Position numbers and translations under genes: made by a program. Shown here in pieces: positions 8,247 through 16,584 of a DNA stretch of 37,267 nucleotides. Location of the stretch: contig JAJDOD010000116.1 of the NCBI GenBank assembly GCA_022340315.1, positions 1 through 37,267 on the forward strand, in the 5' to 3' direction. The number at the start of each line of letters is the position of its first letter. Position 1 is the stretch's first letter. Below the pieces are notes generated by a model. It was not told the DNA's origin and did not search any database. It was given only the letters and a program-made list of their open reading frames with translations. The stretch comes from Silicimonas sp. Lineage in GTDB: Bacteria > Pseudomonadota > Alphaproteobacteria > Rhodobacterales > Rhodobacteraceae.

Positions 8247-9434
8247 ATGAGTGCCGACGCACCGATCACGCAGGACGTTCTGACGATCCCCCGCAAGGAT
8301 GCGGCCACAGACGGTCGCGTGAACCTTGTCGGCTTGACGCGCGATGGTCTGCGCGAGGCGCTTGTCGCCATCGGCACGCCCGAAAAGCAGGCACGGATGC
8401 GGGTCAATCAGATCTGGCAGTGGGTCTATCACTGGGGCGTGCGCGATTTCGAGGCGATGACCAATCTTGCCAAGGCCTATCGCGCCACCCTGGCCGAGAA
8501 TTTCAGGATCGAATTGCCCGAAGTTGTCAGCCGCCAGGTCAGCGACGACGGGACGCGAAAGTACCTGGTCCGGATCGCGGGAGGGCACGAGGTCGAGACG
8601 GTCTATATCCCCGAGGAAGATCGCGGCACGCTTTGCATCTCGTCCCAGGTCGGCTGCACGCTGACCTGCTCGTTCTGCCACACCGGCACGCAGAAACTGG
8701 TGCGCAACCTGACCGCCGGCGAGATCGTCGGCCAGATCATGCTGGCGCGCGACGATCTCGGCGAATGGCCGGAACCGGGCGTCGGCTCGGGCGAGGCGGG
8801 GCCGCGGCTTCTGTCGAATATCGTGCTGATGGGCATGGGCGAGCCGCTCTACAATTTCGAAGCCGTTCGCGACGCGATGAAGATCGCGATGGACGGCGAA
8901 GGAATAGCGCTGTCGCGCCGCCGGATCACGCTTTCCACCAGCGGCGTCGTGCCCGAGATCGCGCGCACGGCCGAGGAGATCGGCTGCATGCTGGCGGTCA
9001 GCTTCCACGCGACCACCGACGAGGTACGCAACAAGCTTGTGCCGATCAACAAGCGCTGGCCGATCGCCGAGTTGCTGGAGGCGCTGAAAGCCTATCCGAA
9101 GCTCTCGAACTCCGAGCGGATCACGTTTGAATACGTGATGCTGAAAGGCGTCAACGACAGCGACGAGGACGCGCGCCGCCTGGTGCAACTCATCAAGGGC
9201 ATTCCGGCGAAGATCAACCTGATCCCGTTCAACGAATGGCCTGGCGCGCCCTACGAGCGCTCGGACTGGCCGCGGATCAAGGCCTTTGCCGATATCATCT
9301 ACAAGGCCGGATACGCCTCGCCGATCCGCACGCCGCGCGGCGAAGACATCATGGCCGCCTGCGGGCAGCTCAAATCCGCGACCGAGCGGGCGCGCAAGAG
9401 CCGCAAGGAAATCGAGGCCGAGACCGGACTTTAG
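8247..9434 (+). CDS. rlmN: dual-specificity 23S rRNA A2503 / tRNA A37 C2-methyltransferase
   Basis: RlmN is a radical-SAM enzyme that methylates C2 of A2503 in 23S rRNA and A37 of some tRNAs. The iron-sulfur motif CTLTCSFC gives Cys137, Cys141 and Cys144. The two mechanistic cysteines are also present: Cys130 seven residues earlier (GTLCISSQ) and Cys372 near the C-terminus (MAACGQLKS). Other family blocks are [18 protein letters not shown] and [17 protein letters not shown] second ATG at 8235 would add MVSE; 8247 is preferred because GGTGAGCG lies just upstream of it. The last bases overlap the convergent GlsB-like gene. Confidence 0.97.
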   Translation: MSADAPITQDVLTIPRKDAATDGRVNLVGLTRDGLREALVAIGTPEKQARMRVNQIWQWVYHWGVRDFEAMTNLAKAYRATLAENFRIELPEVVSRQVSDDGTRKYLVRIAGGHEVETVYIPEEDRGTLCISSQVGCTLTCSFCHTGTQKLVRNLTAGEIVGQIMLARDDLGEWPEPGVGSGEAGPRLLSNIVLMGMGEPLYNFEAVRDAMKIAMDGEGIALSRRRITLSTSGVVPEIARTAEEIGCMLAVSFHATTDEVRNKLVPINKRWPIAELLEALKAYPKLSNSERITFEYVMLKGVNDSDEDARRLVQLIKGIPAKINLIPFNEWPGAPYERSDWPRIKAFADIIYKAGYASPIRTPRGEDIMAACGQLKSATERARKSRKEIEAETGL

Positions 9435-9664
9435 CCGACCCGGCTCAGGATCCAGAGCAGGACCACCGCACCGACCGTCGCCAGGATGAGCGAGCCGACA
9501 AGCCCGGTCGCCGCAAGTCCAACAGCGTTGCCGATAAACCCGCCGATCAGTGCGCCGATAACACCGACGAGCAGGTTTCCAAGCATCCCGCGCCGGCTCT
9601 TCATGATTTGGCCTGCCAGCCAGCCAGCCGCGAGACCGATGATCAGAAACAGTACAAGGCCCAT
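9431..9664 (-). CDS. GlsB/YeaQ/YmgE family small membrane protein
   Basis: The 77-residue protein has three hydrophobic segments ([51 protein letters not shown]) with the glycine-rich pattern of the transglycosylase-associated GlsB/YeaQ/YmgE family, including the [13 protein letters not shown] loop. These inner-membrane proteins are linked to stress responses but their biochemical role is not known. It is convergent with rlmN, sharing 4 bases at the stops, and has its own promoter region before the LOG gene's 3' end. Confidence 0.9.
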   Translation of the reverse strand: MGLVLFLIIGLAAGWLAGQIMKSRRGMLGNLLVGVIGALIGGFIGNAVGLAATGLVGSLILATVGAVVLLWILSRVG

Positions 9665-9725
9665 CGTTCCGCCACTCCCAGGATGTCAGGACACCTTTCA
9701 GTTCTGAACCCAAGCACGCCGAGCG

Positions 9726-10574
9726 TCAACGCTCCGGGCTGTCGCGGCGCGTGGTCGGCAGATGCCAGTTCTCGATCAGGTCGATCGCCTCCTCGGCCGT
9801 CTCGACGAAGCGGAAGAGATCAAGATCCTGGGGAGAAATGGTGCCCGCATCGCTAAGGGCATCCCAGTCAATGATCTTTTGCCAGAAGTCCTTGCCAAAG
9901 AGCAGCATCGGCACGCGCCGCATCCGCCCGGTCTGGATCAGCGTCAGGGTCTCGAACAACTCGTCAAGCGTGCCGAACCCGCCGGGAAAAATCGCGACTG
10001 CGGCGGCGCGCATCAGGAAATGCATCTTGCGGATGGCAAAATAGTGAAAGTTGAACGCCAGATCCGGAGTGACGAAGGCATTGGGCGCCTGCTCGTGCGG
10101 AAGTACGATGTTCAGACCCATCGACACGCCGCCTGCTTCGTCCGCCCCCCGGTTACCGGCCTCCATCACGCCCGGCCCGCCACCAGTGACAATCACGTTC
10201 TCGCGCTGACCATCGGAGTTGCGGGTGGATTCTTCGGTCACCATGCGGGCGAACTTGCGCGCCTCCTCGTAGAACCGGCTGAGATCGGCCAGCGTCTCGG
10301 TCCGTGCGGAAGCCTTGTTATCCGGGCTCGGAATCCGCGCACCGCCGAACAGCACGATCGTCGAAGCGATGCCGTATTCCTCCATCAGCATCTCGGGCTT
10401 CAGAAGTTCCAGCTGCAACCGGACCGGACGCAACTCGTCGCGGCACAGAAAGTCGGGGTCCGCGAATGCGAGGCGATAGGACGGTGAACGCGTCTGGGGC
10501 GTATCCGGAATATCTCGCGCCGTTTCGATATCCTGGTGTGCATCGCGGAACGGGCGGTTCTTTTCGTCTTTCAT
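9726..10574 (-). CDS. LOG family protein (TIGR00730-like, larger alphaproteobacterial type)
   Basis: A 282-residue protein with the two nucleotide-binding signatures of the LOG/lysine-decarboxylase-like family: GGGPGVMEA at 131-139 and PGGFGTLDE at 197-205. Plant and bacterial LOG proteins release cytokinin-type bases from their monophosphates, and bacterial members often act as nucleotide 5'-monophosphate nucleosidases (PpnN/YgdH group). The N-terminal extension of roughly 70 residues (charged, with FADPDFLCRDELRPVRLQLELLKPE, quoted here only as a landmark in part) distinguishes the long form from 180-residue LOG proteins. Substrate not determined. It is transcribed alone or with the gene at 10644-11063, 69 bases upstream. 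Confidence 0.88.
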   Translation of the reverse strand: MKDEKNRPFRDAHQDIETARDIPDTPQTRSPSYRLAFADPDFLCRDELRPVRLQLELLKPEMLMEEYGIASTIVLFGGARIPSPDNKASARTETLADLSRFYEEARKFARMVTEESTRNSDGQRENVIVTGGGPGVMEAGNRGADEAGGVSMGLNIVLPHEQAPNAFVTPDLAFNFHYFAIRKMHFLMRAAAVAIFPGGFGTLDELFETLTLIQTGRMRRVPMLLFGKDFWQKIIDWDALSDAGTISPQDLDLFRFVETAEEAIDLIENWHLPTTRRDSPER

Positions 10575-10643
10575 GGGCTTTCTCCCGTCGGCATCGGACC
10601 TGCATGGCAGGAGTGCGCCAGACGCGCAATGCGCTCAATCCGA

Positions 10644-11063
10644 TTATTCCGGATCGTCGCCCAGCCGTCGCAAGGATTTGACCTCGGACCGCCGCCGCTT
10701 CTCTGCAAGCCGCTTGCGCTTCTGACTGGCCGAGACCTTGGTCTTTATGCGCGGCTTTGGCTTGACGCTGGCACGGAGGATCATGTCAGCGAGACGCTCA
10801 CGCGCAATCTCGCGGTTGCGCGCCTGGCTGCGCGCCTCGGACACCTGCACGACCAACGCTCCATCCTTCGTCCAGCGCCGCCCGGCGATGCGCTTGAGAC
10901 GCCGCTTGACCGGCTCGGGCAGGTTGGGCGACCGCTCGGCCTCGAACCTGAGTTCGACCGCCGTCGCGACCTTGTTCACGTTCTGCCCGCCAGGTCCGCT
11001 CGAGCGTACGAACTGCTCAGTCAACTCCCAGTCTTCGATGGTTATCTCGGGCGTAATCCGCAT
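10644..11063 (-). CDS. arfB: alternative ribosome-rescue factor / peptidyl-tRNA hydrolase ArfB
   Basis: The 139-residue protein has a single release-factor catalytic domain with the GGQ motif at residues 25-27 (SSGPGGQNVNK), then a basic C-terminal tail (KPKPRIKTKVSASQKRKR) that in ArfB/YaeJ inserts into the empty mRNA channel of stalled ribosomes. It therefore probably hydrolyses peptidyl-tRNA on non-stop ribosomes. The ATG at 11063 gives the usual start MRITPEITI; a longer frame reaching 11180 adds 39 residues without family resemblance. The codon-recognition domains of normal release factors are absent, which separates it from PrfA and PrfB. Confidence 0.95.
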   Translation of the reverse strand: MRITPEITIEDWELTEQFVRSSGPGGQNVNKVATAVELRFEAERSPNLPEPVKRRLKRIAGRRWTKDGALVVQVSEARSQARNREIARERLADMILRASVKPKPRIKTKVSASQKRKRLAEKRRRSEVKSLRRLGDDPE

Positions 11064-11166
11064 ACCGACTTTTGGCCCGGCGCGGTATGTGTTGGCAACC
11101 AACTCTGAAAACACTCGGCCACCGACAGCGTGGCGGCAAACGAGGAGGAAACATACGGCAGGCGGC

Positions 11167-12207
11167 CTAGCCGGTCTCAACCGTCACGGCGTCATCTCTG
11201 CCCGCCGCCGCCTTCAATGCATCAACCACCGCGATATTCCGCAACCCGTCCCGCGCGCTCACAAGAGGCGCGCTTTCCTTGGCGATCACATCAAGGAAAT
11301 GCAGCAGCTGGGCCTCAACCGGATCACGTGCCTCAACCTCGATCCTCTCGCGGTCCATCGGCGACCACCAACTCTGTTCCCCGGCATGGCTCCAGACCGT
11401 CAGATCCGGCAAGGACAGCGACCCGCCCGTGCCGGCCAGAAGGTAGCAGGACTGGTCGCATTTCGGGTAAACCGGGTTCTCGCCCGACGTCATCTCCCAA
11501 CTCCACGGTGCCGAGACGGTATCGCAGATGGACACCGTGCCGAGAGCGCCGCTGGCAAAGGTCAGGACAGCCGCAGCCGTATCTTCCACATCGAAACCGC
11601 GGACCGCGCTGCTCTCGACCGCTTTCACCGACCGCACCGGACCGCAGAGATGCTGCAGCAGATCGACGTCGTGGATAAGGTTGATATAACTCGGCCCTGC
11701 CCCTGCCTGCCTCCGCCACGCGGCCTGGAAGTAGTCGGCCGGCTTGTGAAGCCAGAAAAGCGCGTTTGCCGCCACCAACCGCCCAAGCCGCCCGCTCTCG
11801 ATCACCGACTTCGCCGCCTTGATGACCTCAGAGTGTCGCCTGTGATGCCCCACCAGAAGCGGAACACCGGTCGCCTCGGAAAGCTCCACCAAACGGCGGG
11901 CGGCGTCCGCCGTATCTGCCAGCGGCTTCTCGACAAGGACCGGAATTTCTGCCTCGAGACACACTGCTCCATGTTCGAGGTGCAGGGTATTGGGCGACGC
12001 GACGATCACGCCATCTGGATGCACCACCTCAAGGCAATCTTCGAGAGCCCCGAAAAACGGCACGTGCAGCTCTCCCGCCAATGCTTGAGCGGCAGGCGAC
12101 GGATCGACGATGGCAGCCAGTTGCGCATGAGACTGGACCAGGGCGATATGCGTCCGCCCGATAAGCCCGGCCCCGACAACCACGATTTTCAACTGGCTCC
12201 CTGCCAT
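11167..12207 (-). CDS. Gfo/Idh/MocA family NAD(P)-dependent oxidoreductase
   Basis: A 346-residue protein with an N-terminal Rossmann fold (VVVGAGLIGRTH, GxGxxG at 12-17), the family lysine motif VEKPLAD at 93-95, and the catalytic aspartate/histidine segment LIHDVDLLQHL in the C-terminal substrate domain. Family members oxidise or reduce sugars, inositols and similar polyols, or bile-pigment-like substrates. No sugar transporter or partner enzyme is next to it, so the substrate cannot be inferred. The ATG at 12207 is preferred; an upstream in-frame start at 12237 would add ten residues. It is monocistronic by appearance, between arfB and the tRNA gene. Confidence 0.9.
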   Translation of the reverse strand: MAGSQLKIVVVGAGLIGRTHIALVQSHAQLAAIVDPSPAAQALAGELHVPFFGALEDCLEVVHPDGVIVASPNTLHLEHGAVCLEAEIPVLVEKPLADTADAARRLVELSEATGVPLLVGHHRRHSEVIKAAKSVIESGRLGRLVAANALFWLHKPADYFQAAWRRQAGAGPSYINLIHDVDLLQHLCGPVRSVKAVESSAVRGFDVEDTAAAVLTFASGALGTVSICDTVSAPWSWEMTSGENPVYPKCDQSCYLLAGTGGSLSLPDLTVWSHAGEQSWWSPMDRERIEVEARDPVEAQLLHFLDVIAKESAPLVSARDGLRNIAVVDALKAAAGRDDAVTVETG

Positions 12208-12333
12208 GTCCTGCAGCCCCCCGTCCCGATCGCGCAAAGCCGCCGCACAATGGGCCCCGGTGCCCGGATGTCAAGAACCGGTGCACGGCACCCTATCGAC
12301 GGGGCTCGGAGTCACTAGGCATGAAGAAAGTTG

Positions 12334-12410
12334 TGGCGCGCTGGGGAGGATTCGAACCCCCGACCCCTTGATTCGTAGTCAAGTACTCTATCCAGCTGAG
12401 CTACCAGCGC
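12334..12410 (-). tRNA. tRNA-Arg (anticodon ACG)
   Basis: A 77-base cloverleaf folds fully: a 7-bp acceptor stem GCGCTGG/CCAGCGC, D stem GCTC/GAGT with one G-U pair, anticodon stem CTTGA/TCAAG with loop CTACGAA (anticodon ACG), a 5-base variable region, T stem GGGGG/CCTCC with loop TTCGAAT, discriminator G and an encoded CCA. The A34 of ACG is normally edited to inosine by TadA to read CGU, CGC and CGA arginine codons. Confidence 0.97.
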
Positions 12411-12422
12411 GCGGGCAGACGG

Positions 12423-12451
12423 GAGATAGCGGGCAAGGTCTCCTATTGCAA
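12423..12451 (-). promoter_or_regulatory. promoter of tRNA-Arg(ACG)
   Basis: On the minus strand a -35 element TTGCAA (12446-12451) and a -10 element TATCTC (12423-12428) are separated by 17 bases and end 12 bases before the mature tRNA. This leaves a 5' leader of about five bases, which is normal for a housekeeping sigma factor tRNA promoter followed by RNase P processing. Confidence 0.55.
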
Positions 12452-12493
12452 GGCGGTTTTTCCGTCACCGGCAAATGCATCGCATCAGGCGCT

Positions 12494-13897
12494 TCATTCC
12501 GCCGCTTGTTCCTGGCCTATCACCGTTTTCGGCAGCTGGATCGAGAAAACCGTTCCGTCCGCGCCAGTCTCCTTCAGGGTCAGCGCACCGCCGTGACCGC
12601 GAACAAGCTCGGCGGCGATTACAAGGCCAAGTCCGGCGCCGCCCTTGCTGGCAGCCCCCTGGAAAGGTTTGAATAAATATTCCTTCGCCCGCTGCGGAAG
12701 TCCAGGCCCGGTGTCCGCCACTTCAATCCACCATTCACGGTCGCTCTCGCCCGCCGTAATCGTCACCTCGCCCGGCTGGCGCGAAGCCGAGATCGCCTGC
12801 CGCGCATTCCGCACGAGGTTGGAAAGCACGCGGTAGATCTGCTCGGCGTCACCCCGGATCATCATGCCAGGCGGAACATCGCAATCGAACCGAACCGGTT
12901 CGCTGCCCACCGCCAACTGCTCGCCGTCGATGACATCCTGCGCAATCGACGCAAGCGGGATCAGTGCAAGCGCCGGTGGCGGCTCCTCGGCCTTGCCGAA
13001 CGCAAGCGTGCGCTCGCACAGGTTCACCGCGCGCCCGATCGAATTCATCAACTTGGGTGCCATCCGGGCCACGACCGGGTCATCGCTGCGCTCGATCCGG
13101 TCGGCGAATAGCTGGGCGGTGGTCAGGATGTTCCTCAGATCATGACTGATCTTGGCCACCGCACTTCCCAATGCCGCCAGCCGTTCCCGCTGTTTCAGCA
13201 GCGAGGTCAGGTCGCTCTGCATCGACTTCAGCGCCTGTTCGGCCTCGGCCAATTCCCGAACCTTGGCACTGGGCGAAATGATGCGGCGCGCATCGTCGGG
13301 TGCGGCGGCATAGGACTTCATGGCCGAGACCACACCCTTGATTGGACGCACGAGGAAGTAACGGACGGCAAAAAAGAGCAGCGTCGCGGTGAAGATCGAG
13401 ATGACTGCCGATAGGACCAGGATGCGGATGCCGTAGTCCAGCATTGCGGCCCGCAGGGGCTCGGTCGGCATGGTGATCTCGATCAGCAATCCCGCGTCCT
13501 GCGCCGGTGTCCCGATGACGCGGACAACTTCCGCGTTCGGGTTCAGCATCCGCTTCAGGGCATCCGCAATAAGCGTGCCAGCGGACGGATCGCGCAAATC
13601 GAATGTTTCTTCAACCGGGCGCGGCATGTCTGACGACAGCACAAGCTGACGAACCTCGTCACGCCGCAGGACCACGTTGAAGACCCCCGCGTTCTTGAGA
13701 AGCTCGTACTCCAGTTCGGGCTCGATCATGTCGTCGGCCAGAAGCGACAGCGAGGCGATCTGCGCGCGTTCCAGGCGATTTATCATGTAGTCCTGCCGGA
13801 AGCGCGCGATCGAGGGCACGAAGATGAACACTTCGGCCAGCATCACGAAGAGGATCGTGAGTACCAGGAAGCGGCCGGATAGTGTGTTCGTGAACAT
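12494..13897 (-). CDS. membrane sensor histidine kinase (orphan)
   Basis: The 467-residue protein has transmembrane segments at about 10-28 and 157-182 flanking a 125-residue periplasmic sensor region, then a HAMP-like linker. The dimerisation domain holds the phosphoacceptor His252 (ISHDLRNILTTAQL). The ATPase domain has the N box (SNLVRNARQA, 359-368), G1 box (DTGPGLP) and G2 box (GGAGLGLVIAAELVRGHGG). All residues needed for autophosphorylation are present. The ATG at 13897 gives an N-terminus leading straight into helix 1; an upstream start at 14083 lies inside the previous gene. It is third in an operon with a flavoprotein and a TVP38 protein, 8 bases after the former. No response regulator gene lies in the window, so the partner is unknown. 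Confidence 0.93.
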   Translation of the reverse strand: MFTNTLSGRFLVLTILFVMLAEVFIFVPSIARFRQDYMINRLERAQIASLSLLADDMIEPELEYELLKNAGVFNVVLRRDEVRQLVLSSDMPRPVEETFDLRDPSAGTLIADALKRMLNPNAEVVRVIGTPAQDAGLLIEITMPTEPLRAAMLDYGIRILVLSAVISIFTATLLFFAVRYFLVRPIKGVVSAMKSYAAAPDDARRIISPSAKVRELAEAEQALKSMQSDLTSLLKQRERLAALGSAVAKISHDLRNILTTAQLFADRIERSDDPVVARMAPKLMNSIGRAVNLCERTLAFGKAEEPPPALALIPLASIAQDVIDGEQLAVGSEPVRFDCDVPPGMMIRGDAEQIYRVLSNLVRNARQAISASRQPGEVTITAGESDREWWIEVADTGPGLPQRAKEYLFKPFQGAASKGGAGLGLVIAAELVRGHGGALTLKETGADGTVFSIQLPKTVIGQEQAAE

Positions 13898-13905
13898 GGG
13901 TCCTC

Positions 13906-15327
13906 TTAAGGAAGAAAGCGCTGCACGAAGCCTACGACCTTCTTCACGTTTGGATTCGCGAAAAGTTTCGGCCCGAAATAGGCGCCCGCCGCGCGCTTGT
14001 TGATCTCGCCGAGCGTCGGATAGGGCGCGACCATGTTCGCCACGGCCCCCATCTTCATCTTGTTCGCGATCGCCAGCGCCCACACGCCGATCAGGTCGCC
14101 CGCATTTTCACCCACGATCGTCACGCCGATCGGCTTTCCCGCGAAAACCATCACCTTGATGAAGCCTTCGGTATTGCCTGACGCAATGGCCCGGTCGTTG
14201 CCGGAATAGTCGAAACGGACCGTGGTGATGGAACCCTTGCCGTGTTTTCGGACTGCCTCGGCCTCCGTCAGCCCGATCTGTGCCAGTTCGGGATCGGTAT
14301 AGGTGACCCAGGGGACGTGTTCGGTGCGCGCCTTCGATGGCAAACCAAAAAGCATCGAGCGGATCACGACACCTGCATGATAGCCGGCAACATGGGTGAA
14401 CTGCAGCCCGCCTGCCGCATCGCCCACCGCATAGACCCGCCGGTTGGAAACCGAGCGCATACCGGCGTTCACCTTGACGCCTTGCTTGGTGAAGCCGACC
14501 CCTGCCTTGTCGAGATCGAGCTTTCGAAGATTAACCTTCCGGCCCACCGCCACCAGAACGTGGCTACCTTTGAAAGTGCCGTTCGTCGTCTCGATTGTAA
14601 TGACCTTGCCGCGCTTCGAGATCTGCTTTGCCATCGCACCTTCGACGATCTCAACGCCCTCGGCCCGCAATTTCTCGACGACCACGGCAGCCGCCTCCGG
14701 ATCGTCTCGGCCCAGCGCCTTGGCACCTTCGATCACAGTTACCTTCGACCCAAGCCGGATGTGTGCCTGCGCCATCTCCATTCCGATTGGCCCGCCGCCG
14801 ATGATCAGCAGGTGGTCGGGTTTCTCACGCAGATCGAAGATGTTCTCGTTTGTGAAGTGCTCAACCTTCTCGATACCGGGGATCGGCGGAACCAGAGGCG
14901 ACGACCCCGTGGCGATCACGATACGGCGCGCCTCGATCACGTGCTTGCCCGCCTTCACCTCCCGCTCGTTCAGGAAGCTGCCATAAGCCCGGATGACCCG
15001 CACGCCGAGGCTCTCGAAGCGCTTCTGGCTGTCATGCGGCGCAATGGCCGCGATGGCCTTTGCCACGTGTTCCTTGGCGGCCGCATAATCGACCTTCGGC
15101 TTGACCGGGGTGACGCCAAAAGGTTCGCCCGTCGTCATGGCATGGGCATGCTTTCCCGCCGCAATCAGGGCTTTTGACGGTACGCATCCAAAATTCAGAC
15201 AATCGCCGCCCATCTTGCGGCCTTCCAGCAGAACGACGCTCGCCCCCATCTGAACCGCGCCAGCGGCGACCGACAGCCCCCCGGACCCGGCACCGATCAC
15301 CAGAACATCTGTCTTGATACGCTCCAT
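13906..15327 (-). CDS. FAD-dependent pyridine nucleotide-disulfide oxidoreductase (LPD/MerA-like)
   Basis: The 473-residue protein has the dinucleotide-binding start VIGAGSGGLSVA, the redox-active pair Cys43/Cys48 (GGDCLNFGCVPSKA), an NAD(P)H site (LIIGGGPIGMEMA), the FAD aspartate (VYAVGDAAGG) and the dimerisation domain. In true dihydrolipoamide dehydrogenase the C-terminal motif has a catalytic His (HxHPTLSE). Here it reads APYPTLGE, with Tyr instead, as in mercuric reductases, but the MerA C-terminal Cys pair and HMA domain are absent. It is therefore probably neither; it may reduce an unknown disulfide or quinone-type acceptor. The TVP38 gene ends 3 bases upstream. Association of such flavoproteins with TVP38 proteins is a recurring bacterial pattern. 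Confidence 0.9.
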   Translation of the reverse strand: MERIKTDVLVIGAGSGGLSVAAGAVQMGASVVLLEGRKMGGDCLNFGCVPSKALIAAGKHAHAMTTGEPFGVTPVKPKVDYAAAKEHVAKAIAAIAPHDSQKRFESLGVRVIRAYGSFLNEREVKAGKHVIEARRIVIATGSSPLVPPIPGIEKVEHFTNENIFDLREKPDHLLIIGGGPIGMEMAQAHIRLGSKVTVIEGAKALGRDDPEAAAVVVEKLRAEGVEIVEGAMAKQISKRGKVITIETTNGTFKGSHVLVAVGRKVNLRKLDLDKAGVGFTKQGVKVNAGMRSVSNRRVYAVGDAAGGLQFTHVAGYHAGVVIRSMLFGLPSKARTEHVPWVTYTDPELAQIGLTEAEAVRKHGKGSITTVRFDYSGNDRAIASGNTEGFIKVMVFAGKPIGVTIVGENAGDLIGVWALAIANKMKMGAVANMVAPYPTLGEINKRAAGAYFGPKLFANPNVKKVVGFVQRFLP

Positions 15328-15330
15328 AAA

Positions 15331-16071
15331 TCAAAGACCTTCCTTGCCGCGAACGGCTTTCAACAGAATCGGCAAGGCGGCAAGCGCGCACAAACCAAGA
15401 ATAGGCAACAGGATATGCGGCTCGAAGATGATTGCCAAATCCGGCGTTTCGCCACGCGCGAAAACATCGCCCAACCCGGACCCGACCGAGGTGTAGACGA
15501 CCGCGCCGGGGATGATGCCCAGAAATGTCGAGATCAGGAACCGGTGAAGCGGCACGCCCAGGAAGCTCGGCAGCAGGTTGGCAATGAAAAACGGCACCGC
15601 CGGCACAAGCCGGATCAGGAATAGCATCGACCACTGGTTCTCGTCGATCCCGTCCTTGATCTTCTTGATCGTCCCATCCGAAGCTTCAAGCCTCGCACTC
15701 ATCTTCTCACCGAAGCCCATCCGCGCCGCCATGAAGATGGCCGCTGCCCCGATGGTCGCCCCCATGACGTTGAACAGGGCACCCGGGAATGTCGCGAACA
15801 GGAAACCGCCGGTCAGGGTCGCGATGGTCGCGCCTGGAAGCGAAAAGGCCACGATCACCACATAGGCTGCAATAAATCCCAGAACCGTCAGAACGTAATT
15901 GGCATCACGAAAGGCGATCAGCGCCTCGCGATTTTCGGCCAGCGCCTGGAAACTCAGGTAGTCGCGCAGCGTGAACGCCCCCACGGCGGCAACCGCGAGG
16001 ATCACAAGAAGCGGCAGCCGCTTTGCAAGCCCGCCGCTCGCCTGTGTCGGGGTCTCGGTCATATCGGCCAT
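15331..16071 (-). CDS. TVP38/TMEM64 (DedA-like) family membrane protein
   Basis: About 246 residues with an N-terminal transmembrane helix (LPLLVILAVAAVGAFTL) and a SNARE-associated/VTT domain: VVIVAFSLPGATIATLTGG, the glycine-rich GATIGAAAIFMAARMGFGE, LIRLVPAVPFFIANLLPSF with the re-entrant proline/arginine motif, and a C-terminal helix pair. DedA/TVP38 proteins are tied to lipid scrambling and membrane homeostasis, but their bacterial substrates are mostly open. ATG at 16071 is chosen (16062 is also possible); a frame reaching 16122 has no ribosome site. First gene of the TVP38-flavoprotein-kinase operon, divergent from rpmH. Confidence 0.9.
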   Translation of the reverse strand: MADMTETPTQASGGLAKRLPLLVILAVAAVGAFTLRDYLSFQALAENREALIAFRDANYVLTVLGFIAAYVVIVAFSLPGATIATLTGGFLFATFPGALFNVMGATIGAAAIFMAARMGFGEKMSARLEASDGTIKKIKDGIDENQWSMLFLIRLVPAVPFFIANLLPSFLGVPLHRFLISTFLGIIPGAVVYTSVGSGLGDVFARGETPDLAIIFEPHILLPILGLCALAALPILLKAVRGKEGL

Positions 16072-16243
16072 TCCAATCACTTTCTTTTCACCGGGTCCAT
16101 CGTCCGGCACCAAACATGGCACCCGTTGGCGGCGATTGTCAGGCGCATCACGCGCGAGTGAAGCCAGGTGATCTGGGGCCTGCCTGGCGCCCTGTTTCTG
16201 AAATAATTATGCGCCTTCCAACCCTCATTGGACGCAAATATTA

Positions 16244-16281
16244 CAGTTTCCTCCTCCTCGCTCGCTTCGCCGAGGAAACTG
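16244..16281. promoter_or_regulatory. 10-bp inverted repeat upstream of the rpmH promoter
   Basis: CAGTTTCCTC (16244-16253) and GAGGAAACTG (16272-16281) are perfect inverted arms with an 18-base spacer, ending 12 bases before the rpmH -35. It lies in the 304-base divergent region between the TVP38 operon and rpmH. It could be an operator or upstream element, or the 5' end of a structured leader; the rest of that region shows nothing else recognisable. Confidence 0.4.
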
Positions 16282-16292
16282 ATCCGAAGGCG

Positions 16293-16321
16293 TTGACTTG
16301 GCTCTGCGATCCGCTTAGAGA
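16293..16321 (+). promoter_or_regulatory. rpmH promoter (sigma-70 type)
   Basis: A -35 TTGACT (16293-16298) and -10 TAGAGA (16316-16321) stand 17 bases apart, about 55 bases before the rpmH ATG. This is close to the housekeeping consensus and fits the strong expression expected of a ribosomal protein operon. Confidence 0.65.
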
Positions 16322-16375
16322 CCGGGCTTCGGAAAAGAAGACGCCCGAATCCGGGCAACCTGACGGAGAACGCTC

Positions 16376-16516
16376 ATGTCGACGAAGCGCACATTCCAGC
16401 CCTCGAACCTCGTCCGCAAGCGGCGGCACGGGTTCCGCGCACGCATGGCGACGAAAGCGGGCCGCAAGATCCTGAACGCGCGTCGCGTGCGGGGACGCAA
16501 GAAGCTCAGCGCCTGA
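16376..16516 (+). CDS. rpmH: 50S ribosomal protein L34
   Basis: A 46-residue, very basic protein with the L34 signature [19 protein letters not shown] followed by [20 protein letters not shown] and the terminal KKLSA. It is a late-assembling protein of the large ribosomal subunit. The ATG at 16376 is preceded by GACGGAGA, a good ribosome site; the N-terminus is MSTKRT rather than the commoner MKRT, so two residues longer than usual. It heads the rpmH-rnpA-yidD cluster next to yidC, a layout conserved widely in bacteria. Confidence 0.97.
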   Translation: MSTKRTFQPSNLVRKRRHGFRARMATKAGRKILNARRVRGRKKLSA

Positions 16517-16545
16517 CGCGCACGAGCCTGTCGTCTGTGATGGAG

Positions 16546-16572
16546 CCGCCGCGGGAAACCGTCGGCGGTTTT
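16546..16572 (+). terminator. intrinsic terminator/attenuator between rpmH and rnpA
   Basis: The stem CCGCCG-CGG / CCG-T-CGGCGG closes on a GAAA tetraloop (16555-16558) with a one-base bulge, and is followed directly by TTTT (16569-16572). It sits 29 bases after the rpmH stop and 12 before the rnpA ATG. Partial termination here would give more L34 mRNA than RNase P protein mRNA, as is known for the E. coli rpmH-rnpA operon. Confidence 0.65.
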
Positions 16573-16584
16573 GTCGTCTAAGCC

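Noticed and set aside
8073-9713. 546-codon open frame antisense to rlmN
   Set aside because: It is a high-GC shadow frame; rlmN on the other strand has all its catalytic residues.
10738-12318. 526-codon open frame antisense to arfB and the Gfo/Idh/MocA gene
   Set aside because: Both opposite genes carry clear family motifs, and the long frame has Arg/His/Pro-rich shadow composition.
12334-12493. tRNA-Arg as an integration site of a genomic island
   Set aside because: No integrase, no duplicated tRNA 3' end and only ordinary chromosomal genes on both sides.
13906-15327. Mercuric reductase (merA)
   Set aside because: The C-terminal cysteine pair and the N-terminal heavy-metal domain are missing and there are no other mer genes.
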